From positions 7,254,001 through 7,318,000 of the forward strand of contig NZ_CP109435.1 in the NCBI RefSeq assembly GCF_036227125.1: a DNA stretch of 64,000 bases. Direction: 5' to 3'. Below the pieces are notes generated by a model. That model made no database searches. It had not been told where the DNA came from and was given only the letters and a program-made list of their open reading frames with translations. Source of the stretch: Streptomyces sp. NBC_01485. GTDB taxonomy: Bacteria; Actinomycetota; Actinomycetes; Streptomycetales; Streptomycetaceae. Positions 51,121 to 59,965 of this stretch are shown piece by piece (position 1 is the first letter of the stretch; each line of letters opens with the position of its first letter). Position numbers and translations under genes: made by a program.

Positions 51121-52533
51121 ATGAGACGTGCGTACGCGAGCCTGCTCGCCCTCGCTCTGGCGCTGATCGGCGCCTTCGTCACCGCGGGACCCGCCCAGGC
51201 GGCAGCGCAGACGATCGCCAACGGCACGCAGTTCACCGACACTTCGGGCAGCCCCGTGCACGCGCACGGCGGCGGCGTCCTCAAAGTCGGCTCCTCCTAC
51301 TACTGGTTCGGTGAGAACCGCAACGCCGACAACACCTTCCGGTACGTGGACGCCTACCGCTCCACGGACCTGAAGAACTGGGAGTTCCGCAACCACGTCC
51401 TGACCCAGTCGAGCGACTCCGAGCTGGCCACCGCCAACATCGAGCGTCCGAAGGTCATGTACAACGCGTCCACCGGCAAGTTCGTGATGTGGATGCACAA
51501 GGAGAACGGCGCCGACTACAGCGAGGCGCGGGCCGCCGTCGCCGTGTCCGACACCGTCGACGGGAACTACACCTGGCAGGGCAGTTTCCGTCCGCAGGAC
51601 CAGTACATGTCCCGGGACATCACGGTGTTCGTGGACAGCGACGGCGCCGGGTACATGGTCTCGGCCGCACGCGAGAACTACGACCTGCAGATCTACCGGC
51701 TCACCGCCGACTACACCGGCATCGCGAGCCTCGTCGCCGACCCCTGGCACGGCGGCCACCGCGAGGCCCCGGCGCTGTTCAAGCGGGGCGGCGTCTACTT
51801 CATGCTCACCTCGGCCGCGACCGGCTGGAGCCCCAACCAGCAGCAGTACGCGACGGCGACCTCCCTCGCCGGTCCCTGGACGGCGATGACGAACGTCGGC
51901 GACTCGACGACGTACGGCTCGCAGACCGCGTACGTCCTTCCCGTCCAGGGCACTTCGGGCACCTCCTACCTGTACCTCGGCGACCGCTGGGGCAACTCGT
52001 TCGGCGGGACCGTCAACGACTCCCGTTACGTCTGGCTGCCGTTGACCTTCCCCACCTCCACCTCGCTGTCGATGTCCTGGGCCCCCGAGGTCACCGTCGA
52101 CACGGCCGCGGGAACGGTCACCGGCACGAGCGCCACGTACAACACGCTGATCGCCCGGCACAGCGGCAGGTGCGCGGACGTCACGAGCCAGTCGCTGTGG
52201 GCGGGGGCCCAGATCAAGCAGTACGACTGCAACGGCGGCGACAACCAGAAGTACTGGCTCAAGTCCGCCGGCGGCGGCTACTACCAGATGGTCGTCAGGA
52301 ACAGTTCCCTGTGCGTGCAGGAGAACACGAGCACGGTCAGCCAGGAGAACTGCGGCGCTACGGCCACGAGTCAGCAGTGGTCGCTGACGACGTCGGGCGG
52401 TTACACCAGTGTCAAGTCCCGGGCGAGCGGCAAGTGTCTGGACGTGAACGGCGCGTCCACCGCCAACTCGACCGCTGTCATCACGTACACGTGCAACGGA
52501 GGCACCAACCAGCAGTGGACGCTCGGTACTTGA
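51121..52533 (+). CDS. Secreted GH43-type glycoside hydrolase with RICIN (CBM13) domain
   Basis: 470 aa. Signal peptide (LLALALALIGAFVTAGPAQA). The catalytic five-blade propeller begins HAHGGGVLKVGSSYYWFGENR, with NIERPKVMYNASTGKFVMWMH, SRDITVFVDSDGAGYMVS, and GHREAPALFKRGGVYFML. The AHGGG opening is typical of the GH43 subgroup of exo-beta-1,3-galactanases (GH43_24 type), in which the ordinary catalytic base Asp is absent; this is recalled, not searched. Residues about 345-470 form a ricin-type beta-trefoil with QxW motifs (NQKYWL, SQQWSL, NQQWTL). It likely trims galactan side chains of arabinogalactan or pectin outside the cell. Confidence 0.88.
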   Translation: MRRAYASLLALALALIGAFVTAGPAQAAAQTIANGTQFTDTSGSPVHAHGGGVLKVGSSYYWFGENRNADNTFRYVDAYRSTDLKNWEFRNHVLTQSSDSELATANIERPKVMYNASTGKFVMWMHKENGADYSEARAAVAVSDTVDGNYTWQGSFRPQDQYMSRDITVFVDSDGAGYMVSAARENYDLQIYRLTADYTGIASLVADPWHGGHREAPALFKRGGVYFMLTSAATGWSPNQQQYATATSLAGPWTAMTNVGDSTTYGSQTAYVLPVQGTSGTSYLYLGDRWGNSFGGTVNDSRYVWLPLTFPTSTSLSMSWAPEVTVDTAAGTVTGTSATYNTLIARHSGRCADVTSQSLWAGAQIKQYDCNGGDNQKYWLKSAGGGYYQMVVRNSSLCVQENTSTVSQENCGATATSQQWSLTTSGGYTSVKSRASGKCLDVNGASTANSTAVITYTCNGGTNQQWTLGT

Positions 52534-52563
52534 GCGACAGTCAGACGGACATCTGACCTTGTG

Positions 52564-54309
52564 TCAGACGAGCAGGTCGATCGCGTCGATCGACGTGCCC
52601 GCGCTGAGATAGGAGGTCGACCCCGAACCGCTCACCACGTTGATCTTCAGTACGTTGTACTGGCCGGTGTCCGTGAGCCACGCGCTCGCCGGGACGCTGT
52701 AGGTGAACGTGTGGTTGTTGCCCCGGTAGGACCCGTTGGTCAGGGACCGGGTGCCCGGCTGGGTGGGCGGGGAGGGGATGGCCGAGGTCCAGGCGTCGTT
52801 CACGACGACCTGCGGCCGGCCGTTGGCGTAGGCCGTCGTCACGCCGATGCGCAGGGTGTGCGCGGCGGCGGCCTGGGTCGCGGTCAGCCTGAAGTAGACG
52901 AGCAGACCGCTGTTGACGTCCTTCCACAGGTAGCAGGGGAAGGCCGAGGTCTCGCTGCCGCTGCCGACCACCACGTTGCCGGTCCAGGCGGCGGCCCGTA
53001 CGTCCGACGGATGCGCGTACGTCATGAGATCGGCGTTCTTGAAGCCGCTCGGTGTACCGGTCCAGTCGTTGATCCGCCAGATCGCGCTCGCGTTGGCCGG
53101 GTCGTTCGAGGACGGGATCGCGATCGAGTTGAGGGTCGTCGTCCCGCCCGCGGACACCGTCACCTGGGTGCTGTACACGGCGAGCTCGCTCTTGTGGACG
53201 GTCAGCGTGTACGTGCCCGGCAGTACCCCCGCGATCGAGAAGTAGCCGTCGGAGGAGCGGGCCGAACCCCAGTACTGCGAGGCCGAGTTGGCGAGTCCGA
53301 CCGTGTACGGGTACGCCGTGTCGCGCCCGGTGATGCCGACCCCCGCGACCCGGCCGCGCCCGCCCGCCCCGACGTATCCGGAGATGCCGAGCGAGTCCGC
53401 CCAGGACGTGGTCAGCGTGCCCGGGAACAGCGACGAGGAGGGGGCGCCGCCGTCCGTGAAGGCGATGACGTACGGGCCCTGGAGACCGAAGCGCTGCTCC
53501 TCGGTCTGGTTCTGGCCGTAGTAGAGGATCTCGTAGAGGCCGCCGCCGTCGGCGCTCTGGTGGCGCAGCAGGGAGCGGTAGAAGGGGCCGCCGGAGGCCT
53601 TCTCGTGGTTGCTGCGCACGATCCACAGGCCGACGCCGCCCGTCGTCCAGCCGACGTAGTCGTAGTCCATCACCCGCCGCTTCGCGAAGTGCTTGGAACG
53701 GGTCTGGCCGTCGGACTTGGCGAAGACGTCGGAGGCCTCGATGGTGCTGGTCGTGTACGTGTAGGAGTCGGGCTCGTCGTTGAGGAACAGGCCCTTCTTG
53801 ACGCGCACGATGTAGCGGGTGGCGCTGACCGAGGTGTCGGCCTTGTTGGTCCACAGGTAGACGTTGTTCTCGCCGCTGCGGGCCGCGTAGTAGTGCTTGA
53901 GCGTGCCGTGCGTGACCGAGATCAGGATCGTCGAACCGGACTGCGCGATCGTCACGGTGGAGCTGCCGAGGCCCGACTCGATGTGCGAGCTCATGCCGCC
54001 GTAGCCCTGGTATTCGGTGCCCCGGTATACCAGCGAGGTCAGGTCGCCGGTGGTCTTGCCGACCTTGAAGACCAGGTTGGCGCCGGTGTCGACGACGTAG
54101 TTCGAGCCGTCGTCGATGTAGCCGAAGGCCGCCGCGGCGGCGGGGACGGCGAGCGGCCCGGCGACGACGGCCGCGCCGGCGGTGACCACGGCAGCCGCTT
54201 CGGCCGCTGTTGCCACTCCGGCTGTTGTGACTGCTTTGGCTGCTGTGGCCGCTGTGCCGAGGACGAAGGTGCGGCGTCGGACCGGCCTGTGGCTCTCGGA
54301 TCCGGACAT
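52564..54309 (-). CDS. Secreted rhamnogalacturonan lyase (PL4)
   Basis: 581 aa with a Tat-type signal, RRRTFVLG at 11-18. The mature N-terminus (FGYIDDGSNYVVDTGANLVF) and the segments TSLVYRGTEYQGYGG, SHIESGLGSSTV, RHQSADGGGLYEILYYGQNQTE and FGLQGPYVIAFTDG are typical of polysaccharide lyase family 4, which cleaves rhamnosyl-galacturonosyl bonds of rhamnogalacturonan I by beta-elimination. Following domains: FnIII-like (GRVAGVGITGRDTAYPYTVG) and a C-terminal jelly-roll/CBM-like domain (NNHTFTYSVPASAWLTDTG). It is divergent from the rhamnogalacturonan acetylesterase with a shared regulatory region; its 3' end faces the GH43 gene, with only a small hairpin at 52540-52557 between them. Confidence 0.9.
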   Translation of the reverse strand: MSGSESHRPVRRRTFVLGTAATAAKAVTTAGVATAAEAAAVVTAGAAVVAGPLAVPAAAAAFGYIDDGSNYVVDTGANLVFKVGKTTGDLTSLVYRGTEYQGYGGMSSHIESGLGSSTVTIAQSGSTILISVTHGTLKHYYAARSGENNVYLWTNKADTSVSATRYIVRVKKGLFLNDEPDSYTYTTSTIEASDVFAKSDGQTRSKHFAKRRVMDYDYVGWTTGGVGLWIVRSNHEKASGGPFYRSLLRHQSADGGGLYEILYYGQNQTEEQRFGLQGPYVIAFTDGGAPSSSLFPGTLTTSWADSLGISGYVGAGGRGRVAGVGITGRDTAYPYTVGLANSASQYWGSARSSDGYFSIAGVLPGTYTLTVHKSELAVYSTQVTVSAGGTTTLNSIAIPSSNDPANASAIWRINDWTGTPSGFKNADLMTYAHPSDVRAAAWTGNVVVGSGSETSAFPCYLWKDVNSGLLVYFRLTATQAAAAHTLRIGVTTAYANGRPQVVVNDAWTSAIPSPPTQPGTRSLTNGSYRGNNHTFTYSVPASAWLTDTGQYNVLKINVVSGSGSTSYLSAGTSIDAIDLLV

Positions 54310-54371
54310 GGGGGTGCCTCCTTCGGGAGGTGTGGGGGTGCGGGTGCCTGAGAGAGTGACAGTTGAATCGA

Positions 54372-54443
54372 TTTCGCGAAAGGGCTTTCGCTCGCAGGAG
54401 GTTGGGGATCCTGTGAAATCTGCTCAGGGTCTAGAAAGCGCTT
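54372..54443. promoter_or_regulatory. Shared operator region between PL4 and acetylesterase genes
   Basis: The 190-bp divergent gap holds the palindrome TTTCGCGAAA (54372-54381) and the LacI-type core AAAGCGCTT (54435-54443) in TAGAAAGCGCTTGCC. Both suit binding of LacI-type sugar-sensing repressors to control pectin use. Confidence 0.45.
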
Positions 54444-54499
54444 GCCGGAGGCGATACGGTCCAGCCGCCAGCCCTGTTGCCGTGCCGGAGGAGACGCGA

Positions 54500-55591
54500 G
54501 TGAGACGTTTCAACATCGCCGTGCTGGCGGCGCTGACTCTGACCGCCGGTCTGACGGCCGTACCCGTCGCCCAGGCCGTACCTGCGGCCCAGGCCGCCCA
54601 GGCCACCCACGCTGTCCATGCTCATGGTGGTCGCGCGCTCCTCGGCATTGCCAACTGCACCGCCACCGCATGCCACTTCGACGTCCCGCCCGGCACCTAC
54701 GACGTGACGGTCGTCCTCGGCGGCGACACCGGGTCGAGCACCAGCGTCAGCGGCGAGACCCGGCGCGCCCTGCTCCCCGAGACCGCCGCCCCCGCCGGCG
54801 AACGCGTCGTCCGAGGCTTCACGGTCGACGTCCGCACCCCCGAGGGCGAGCCGACCGGTGCCGACGGAACTCCCGGACTGGACCTGGCACTTGGCGGCTC
54901 GGCGCCCGCCCTGGCCGACATCAGGGTCAGCCCCGCCCGGCACGCCCGGCAGATCTTCCTCGTCGGCGACTCCACGGTCTGCGACCAGCCCGCCGACCCG
55001 TACACCGGCTGGGGCCAGCAACTGCCGCAGTACCTGCGCAAGGGCGTCTCGGTCGCCAACTACGCGGATTCCGGGGAGAGTACGGTCACGTATCTGGGGA
55101 ACCCGCTGCTCTGGGCCACGGTCCGGCCGCTGATCCGCCCCGGCGACCTCGTCCTGGTCCAGCTCGCGCACAACGACAAGACGACCGACGAGGCGACGTA
55201 CCGGGCGAATCTCGAGACGCTGGTCGCGGGAGTGCGGGAGCAGGGCGGCCGGCCGGTCCTCGTGACGCCCATCGTGCGCCGCTGGTTCAACGCCGACGGC
55301 ACGCTGAACAACGGAACGGCGTTGCTGGTCAACGGACTTGGCGTCGACCACCCGGCGGTGATCCGCTCGGTCGCCGCCGCGCAGGACGTTCCGCTCATCG
55401 ACCTCACCGCCAAGACCAAGGCGCTGGTGGAGTCCCTGGGCGTCGAGGGCTCCAAGGCGCTGTACCTGTACAACGAGAAACGCGACAACACACACACCTC
55501 CGTGAACGGAGCCACGGTCTACGCGGGCCTGGTCCGCGATGAACTCGTCGCCCTGCATCTGGTGCCGAGAGGCACCGTGCGGGCGGGATGA
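54500..55591 (+). CDS. Secreted rhamnogalacturonan acetylesterase (SGNH hydrolase)
   Basis: 363 aa from GTG 54500 with GGAGGAG 8 nt upstream. Signal peptide, an N-terminal beta domain (CHFDVPPGTYDVTVVLGG), then a GDSL/SGNH hydrolase: block I FLVGDSTVCD (S158), block II NYADSGEST, block III QLAHNDKT (N225; the usual Gly is Ala), and block V DNTHTS (D329, H332). It removes acetyl groups from galacturonate in rhamnogalacturonan so that the neighbouring PL4 lyase can cut. The N-terminal malectin-like extension is common in actinobacterial members. Confidence 0.92.
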   Translation: MRRFNIAVLAALTLTAGLTAVPVAQAVPAAQAAQATHAVHAHGGRALLGIANCTATACHFDVPPGTYDVTVVLGGDTGSSTSVSGETRRALLPETAAPAGERVVRGFTVDVRTPEGEPTGADGTPGLDLALGGSAPALADIRVSPARHARQIFLVGDSTVCDQPADPYTGWGQQLPQYLRKGVSVANYADSGESTVTYLGNPLLWATVRPLIRPGDLVLVQLAHNDKTTDEATYRANLETLVAGVREQGGRPVLVTPIVRRWFNADGTLNNGTALLVNGLGVDHPAVIRSVAAAQDVPLIDLTAKTKALVESLGVEGSKALYLYNEKRDNTHTSVNGATVYAGLVRDELVALHLVPRGTVRAG

Positions 55592-55654
55592 ACGCCTGGG
55601 GGCGCCCCGACCGGAACCGGGACGCCCCCAGGTTCTGGCCTCCCCAGGCCCGGA

Positions 55655-55739
55655 CCGGCCGCGAAGGAAGAACAGGTTCCGACCCGGCCGTGCAGGAAAG
55701 GACAGGTTCCGGTCCGGCCGTGAAGGAAAGAAACAGCAG
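55655..55739 (+). repeat. 30-bp tandem repeat, three copies, just before the DUF2264 gene
   Basis: Units beginning CCGGCCG at 55655, 55684 and 55714, each carrying AGGAAAG-like and ACAGGTTCC modules. The last unit provides the AAGGAAAG ribosome-binding site of ATG 55740, so copy number may have been selected or may be slippage. Confidence 0.75.
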
Positions 55740-57575
55740 ATGCACCTGCCGCCGCCCGACCCCGCCCGCAGCCCCCGCACCGGCTACAGCCGCGCCCACT
55801 GGGAGGCGGCGGCCGACGCCCTGCTCGCCGCGGTGGAGCCGTACGCCACCGAGGACCGCGCGCTCTACCACTTCCCCGGCGACCACTTTCCAAGCGACCG
55901 GTTTCCCGCCGGTCGGGAGAGCTGGTCGGGCCGTCTGTCGGACGGCCTTGAGGGCTATGCCCGCACCCTGCTGCTGGCCGCCTTGCGCCGCGACGAGACG
56001 GCGCTCGAACGTTACGCGGACGGTCTCGCGGCCGGGGTCTCCGGCGTCTGGCCGCGCATCGGGGACCGCGGTCAGCCGCTCGTCGAGGCCGCGTCGATCG
56101 CCCTCGCGCTGCGACTGACCCGCCCACTGCTCTGGGACCGCCTCGACGACGGCGTCCGACAGCGCGCGGCGGACTGGCTCGGCGACGCGCTGACCGCCGA
56201 ACCCTGGCCCTGCAACTGGGAGTTGTTCCCGGTCACGGTGGGCGGCTTCCTGGAGTCGGTCGGCCACGAGCCGGAGGCCTCGCGGAAAGCGATCGATCGT
56301 GGTCTGGAGCGCATCGAGCAGTGGTACGTCGGCGACGGCTGGTACACCGACGGCCCCGGCCGCGCCTTCGACTACTACAACGGCTGGGCGATGCACCTGT
56401 ACCCGGTCCTGCACGCCTGGCTGGCCGACGACCCGGACCTGCTCGCCCGCTACGGCGGCCGGCTCAACGCCCATCTCGCCGACTACGCCCGCCTGTTCGG
56501 CGCCGACGGCGCCCCCCTGCACCAGGGCCGCTCCCTCACCTACCGCTTCGCCACCACCGCCCCCCTGTGGCTGGGCGCCCTGACCGGCCACACCCCGCTG
56601 CCCCCCGGCGAGACCCGCCGCCTGGCCTCGGGCGCGTTGAAGTACTTCCTGGAACGGGACGCGGTCGACGAGCGTGGCCTGCTGACCCTCGGCTGGCACG
56701 GCCCCGACGAGTCGGTCCTGCAGGGCTACTCGGGGCCGGCCTCCCCCTACTGGGCGAGCAAGGGTTTCCTCGGCCTGCTCCTTCCGCCCGAACACGAGGT
56801 GTGGACGGCGCGGGAGGAACCGGGACCGGCGGAACGTGGAGACGCGGTCACCGCGCTCGCCGCCCCCAACTGGCTTCTCCAGTCGACGAGTTCGGACGGT
56901 CTGGTACGCCTGCACAACCACGGCAGCGAGGACGTCCGTTACGACCCTTACTACACGCGGTTCGCGTACTCGACGGTGACGCGTCCGGTCGGCTCGCCCC
57001 CGGACAACGCGGTCGTGGTCGGTGGCGACGCGCACCGTGAGGGCATCGTCCCGCTCGGGGTGGGGGACGGCTGGGCGGCTTCCCGGTACGTGCTGGGTTC
57101 CGGCGCCGAGGTGACCAGCCTGGTGGTGGCTGACGGTGCGGTGGAGGTGCGGGCCCATCTGGTGGCCGGCGCGGAGCCGGGGACGGAGGTGCGGGTCACG
57201 GGCTGGGTGCCGGTCGAGGACGGGGGAGGCGGCGAAGGTGGGGGTGGAGATGGGTGCGAGCGGGCGGAGCTGGTGCCCGTGCACGGGCTGACGGGCACGT
57301 TCCCGCTGTCCGGAGTTACCGGTGTGACCGGTGTTACGGGAGACGGTCCCGCGACTCTCTTCGTCGCGCTGGCCCGCCTCACCGCCGAGCCTGACCCCCG
57401 GCCCCTCCGGGAACTGGTGTCCGTGGAAGTGCAGAGGGTGGCGGATGCCGACAACGCTCACGGCACGTCGTACGACCTGCGCGTCCGCCGGCCGGCGGGC
57501 TCGGAGAGCTGTTTCCGCTTCACGGCTTCAGACGAGCGATCCGCAGCGTCTTCGTGGTCGGTGAAGCCCCGGTGA
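55740..57575 (+). CDS. DUF2264 family protein (GH154-like)
   Basis: 611 aa, cytoplasmic (no signal peptide). The N-terminal alpha/alpha-toroid region is clear: GRLSDGLEGYARTLLLAALR, EAASIALALRLTRPLLWDRL, NWELFPVTVGGFLES, DGWYTDGPGRAFDYYNGWAMH, SPYWASKGFLGLLLP. DUF2264 proteins include CAZy family GH154, known from a beta-glucuronidase of plant arabinogalactan degradation; this is established for one member, inferred here. The C-terminal beta domain (LLQSTSSDGLVRLHNHGSED) is typical. It lies 148 nt after the acetylesterase on the same strand, so it may act on imported oligosaccharides. Its 3' end overlaps a decayed gene on the other strand. Confidence 0.83.
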   Translation: MHLPPPDPARSPRTGYSRAHWEAAADALLAAVEPYATEDRALYHFPGDHFPSDRFPAGRESWSGRLSDGLEGYARTLLLAALRRDETALERYADGLAAGVSGVWPRIGDRGQPLVEAASIALALRLTRPLLWDRLDDGVRQRAADWLGDALTAEPWPCNWELFPVTVGGFLESVGHEPEASRKAIDRGLERIEQWYVGDGWYTDGPGRAFDYYNGWAMHLYPVLHAWLADDPDLLARYGGRLNAHLADYARLFGADGAPLHQGRSLTYRFATTAPLWLGALTGHTPLPPGETRRLASGALKYFLERDAVDERGLLTLGWHGPDESVLQGYSGPASPYWASKGFLGLLLPPEHEVWTAREEPGPAERGDAVTALAAPNWLLQSTSSDGLVRLHNHGSEDVRYDPYYTRFAYSTVTRPVGSPPDNAVVVGGDAHREGIVPLGVGDGWAASRYVLGSGAEVTSLVVADGAVEVRAHLVAGAEPGTEVRVTGWVPVEDGGGGEGGGGDGCERAELVPVHGLTGTFPLSGVTGVTGVTGDGPATLFVALARLTAEPDPRPLRELVSVEVQRVADADNAHGTSYDLRVRRPAGSESCFRFTASDERSAASSWSVKPR

Positions 57576-58221
57576 GCGCCGTCGCGTAGCTCGGCGCCAC
57601 GGGAGCGTACGCCCAGGTCAGCGTTCCGTCCTTGAGGCGCCGTGCACGACGAAGTAGGCGCCGTACTTCGTGCCGTTCCACGTGAGCTGCCCGTCGAGCA
57701 ACGGGGCGGTGTCGTGGGTGGCGGTGCCGGTGAGGTTCGTACGGAAGGTCTGCTTGCCGCCCGTGTAGCGGATGATCGCGGCAGCCGTCTCCTTCCACTT
57801 GTTCGTGTCGGCGACCCGCGTGAGCAGCGCGAAGCCGTCGTCGTGCGCGACCAGGCCGCCCACCTCCTTGGCGCTTTTGACGACCGTGTCGGCGCCCGAG
57901 CGTGTCCCGGCGGCGGTGAGCGGCGTGACATGGACGCCGTCCGCCGCGGGCCAGGCGACGCGAAGCGTGCCGTTCGGCGCCGCCGCGGTCGCCGTCCGCG
58001 TCCACTCCCGGGTGTTGTTTGTAACCGGCGGAGAGGTAGGGGTACCCGGTGGCGAGGGTGACCGCGGTGCTGGTGGGGGCGAGGTGCGGGGTGGTCGTCG
58101 CCGCCCCGGCGGAGGCCCACCACGCGCCGGCGAGCAGCCCGGCGGCCGCGAGAGCGCCGATCACGGGCTTGCGCGCCGCGCGGATACGGCGGTGGTGCGT
58201 TGTGCGTCGTGCAGATGTCAT
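57520..58221 (-). pseudogene. Secreted-protein gene broken by frameshifts and a deletion
   Basis: ATG 58221 begins a signal-bearing frame (RRIRAARKPVIGALAAAGLLAGAWWASA) that runs to about 58030 (YPYLSAGYK). The coding continues in a second frame (NNTREWTRTATAAAPNGTLR, VVKSAKEVGGLVAHDDGFAL, GKQTFRTNLTGTATHDTAPL) to about 57630, then a third (GTLTWAYAPVAPSYATALTG, LRIARLKP) to the stop. The original looks like a beta-propeller-type secreted protein of 350-400 residues; part of its C-terminal half is also missing. Its end overlaps the DUF2264 gene by 56 nt. Confidence 0.72.
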
Positions 58222-58366
58222 GACCTGTGGTTGCCGCGGGGGAGGAAAAGGTTGCCGCGCCCGATGGGTGCGGGCTGCAGGGGGCAGGGGGCAGGGGCAG
58301 GGACGGGTCCCTGGGCGGGGGGATTCTCCGTTGCCGTGTGCAAGCGGTGTCCACAAGAATCCGCGC

Positions 58367-58762
58367 ATGACTTCCGCCATCCGTCACATGACGATCGACA
58401 GCTCCGACGCCTACGCCCTCGGCACCTTCTGGTCCGAGGTCCTCGGCCTGCCCCTCCACGAGGACGACAAGCCGGGCGACGAGGAGGCCCTGATCGAGGG
58501 CGCGGGCCTGCTCTTCGTCACCGTCCCCGAGCCCAAGACCCAGAAGAACCGCATCCACCTCGACCTCCAGCCCCAGGACCGCACCCGCGAGGAGGAGATC
58601 GAGCGCCTGCTCACCCTCGGCGCCACCCTGGCCGACGACCACCGCAGGCCCGACGGCACGGGCTGGGCAGTCCTCACGGACCCGGAGGGGAACGAGTTCT
58701 GCGTGGAGCGCAGCGCGGGAGAACGGGCGGCAGCGCCGGCAGGCCGGGTCCCCGGTAGTTGA
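58367..58762 (+). CDS. VOC-superfamily protein
   Basis: 131 aa, ATG 58367. IRHMTIDSSDAYALGTFWSEVLGLP, LLFVTVPEPKTQKNRIHLDLQP, and TDPEGNEFCVERS are characteristic of a VOC subgroup abundant in Streptomyces. No ribosome-binding site is evident. Its final codons run directly into hairpin repeat copy 2, three nucleotides after the stop. A scrap of a related gene end occurs at 59.86 kb. Function unknown. Confidence 0.88.
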   Translation: MTSAIRHMTIDSSDAYALGTFWSEVLGLPLHEDDKPGDEEALIEGAGLLFVTVPEPKTQKNRIHLDLQPQDRTREEEIERLLTLGATLADDHRRPDGTGWAVLTDPEGNEFCVERSAGERAAAPAGRVPGS

Positions 58763-58764
58763 GT

Positions 58765-58818
58765 TGCGGAAAGGTGACACTCCCGCACCGAAGTGTCACC
58801 TTCCTGTGCGGACCACCC
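58765..58818 (-). repeat. 54-bp hairpin repeat, copy 2
   Basis: Exact reverse complement of 42076-42129, including the 11-bp stem. Its left flank GCCGGGTCCCCGGT (58743-58756) is part of the VOC gene end and recurs beside copy 1. It is placed as a terminator for the VOC gene. Confidence 0.9.
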
Positions 58819-58993
58819 CCGCCGCTGGGGCCCGGACGTCGTTGTCGAGTTGGGCCACGGCCGTGCAGCGGCAAGTCGGTAAGTCATTGAGCCGCCGCTT
58901 ACCGGGCTCGGTCGAGCCGGTAGGAGCTTCGTGCTGTCCCGGCGCTACATGGTCCGGTATGCCCGGAGGAACGTCCGCACTCCCTCGACGACG

Positions 58994-59122
58994 AGTGGCT
59001 TTCAACAGCGTCTGCTTGTCGCCGAAGTAGTCGTGGACCGTCCGCTTGGACACCTCGGCCCGGGCGGCGATCGCGTCGACGCTGGACCGGTCAGGCAGCA
59101 GACTCACCCTCACGGCCTTCGT
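58994..59122 (-). pseudogene. TetR helix-turn-helix remnant
   Basis: About 43 codons match the TetR DNA-binding helices: SSVDAIAARAEVSKRTVHDY followed by FGDKQTLLKA. No start, first helix or ligand-binding domain is present in any frame; flanking sequence shows no coding similarity. A deletion scar. Confidence 0.7.
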
Positions 59123-59240
59123 ACTGGTCAAGTGCCTCTCTGGTCGGAGCACATGATCGGGCGGAGGCTGCCCGCACGTCCCCGCTGAACAGCGCAACCA
59201 GAGATCAAGTTCGAGTGCCGTTCGGACGGTGGTGAGCAGG

Positions 59241-59741
59241 TCAGGTGGCAACCAGTGAGACGTGAATCCGACTGACGGCCCGCAGGATCTCGTCTCGGTT
59301 CCTCGCTCGCTTGATCCATACCGGAAGACAGGCCACCAACGTCATCTTCTGTCCGGTGTCGTACCAGGGTCCTCGTTCCCGCAGCGATGCTCGGACGAAG
59401 CGACGGATCAAGTCGAGGTGTTCGAGGTTGCACGCCCACAACCACCCGTGCCGGGTCTCGACCTGTAGCCACAGCGGCATACCGAAGTACGGATCCGTCG
59501 CTGGTTGAGCTGTGCCGGGAGAGAGCGCGACAAGACGGCCGGTCCACACCCGTGACAGTCCGCAGCCACCACAGACCAGACGCCGTGGCCTGAACAGAAT
59601 GCGGCCCCCGGGATCAGAGCCTTCCGGCGCTGGAACGACACGGGCGGCCTTCCCACAACTGGGGCACCGCACAATGATCGAGCTGATGAAGTCGTACTCG
59701 GTGCTGCGCGGATCCCGGAACCGACCAGAGAGCAAGGCCAT
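59241..59741 (-). CDS. TFIIB-type zinc-ribbon protein of unknown function
   Basis: 166 aa from ATG 59741 (an in-frame upstream start at 59807 is possible). Zinc ribbon: VRCPSCGKAARVVPAPEG and RRLVCGGCGLSRVW (CxxC...CxxC). The rest (LWLQVETRHGWLWACNLEHL, IRRFVRASLRERGPW, KMTLVACLPVWIKRA) is conserved in a Streptomyces family with no known role. Zinc binding is likely; nucleic-acid binding is a guess. It lies intact within the decayed zone. Confidence 0.72.
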   Translation of the reverse strand: MALLSGRFRDPRSTEYDFISSIIVRCPSCGKAARVVPAPEGSDPGGRILFRPRRLVCGGCGLSRVWTGRLVALSPGTAQPATDPYFGMPLWLQVETRHGWLWACNLEHLDLIRRFVRASLRERGPWYDTGQKMTLVACLPVWIKRARNRDEILRAVSRIHVSLVAT

Positions 59742-59854
59742 GCGGTGAGTATGCGGCGGCCCTGCAGAACAGCGCATCCCGATTCGCCCGCTCACGCTCA
59801 GGCCCACCGGCCACCGGCCACCGGTCCAAGGCCGGACGGAGGTTGACGAACAGG

Positions 59855-59915
59855 CTGAGAGACCCGGAAGGGAACGAGTTCTGCGTGGAGCGCGGTGTGG
59901 GGAGCGGGGCGTCGG
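59855..59915 (+). pseudogene. Scrap of a VOC gene 3' end
   Basis: About 20 codons, LRDPEGNEFCVERGVGSG, closely match the last residues of the VOC protein at 58.4 kb (TDPEGNEFCVERS). No upstream VOC sequence exists here, so this is a duplicated gene end that runs toward the next gene. Confidence 0.7.
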
Positions 59916-59952
59916 CTGAGACAGTTCGGTGGGGGCCGAAAGGATGCGCCTT

Positions 59953-59965
59953 TAGCTTGGGGCTT
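59953..59965 (+). promoter_or_regulatory. -10 box for a probable leaderless transcript
   Basis: TAGCTT (59953-59958) with ATG 59966 seven nucleotides further on and no ribosome-binding site. Typical leaderless spacing. Confidence 0.45.
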
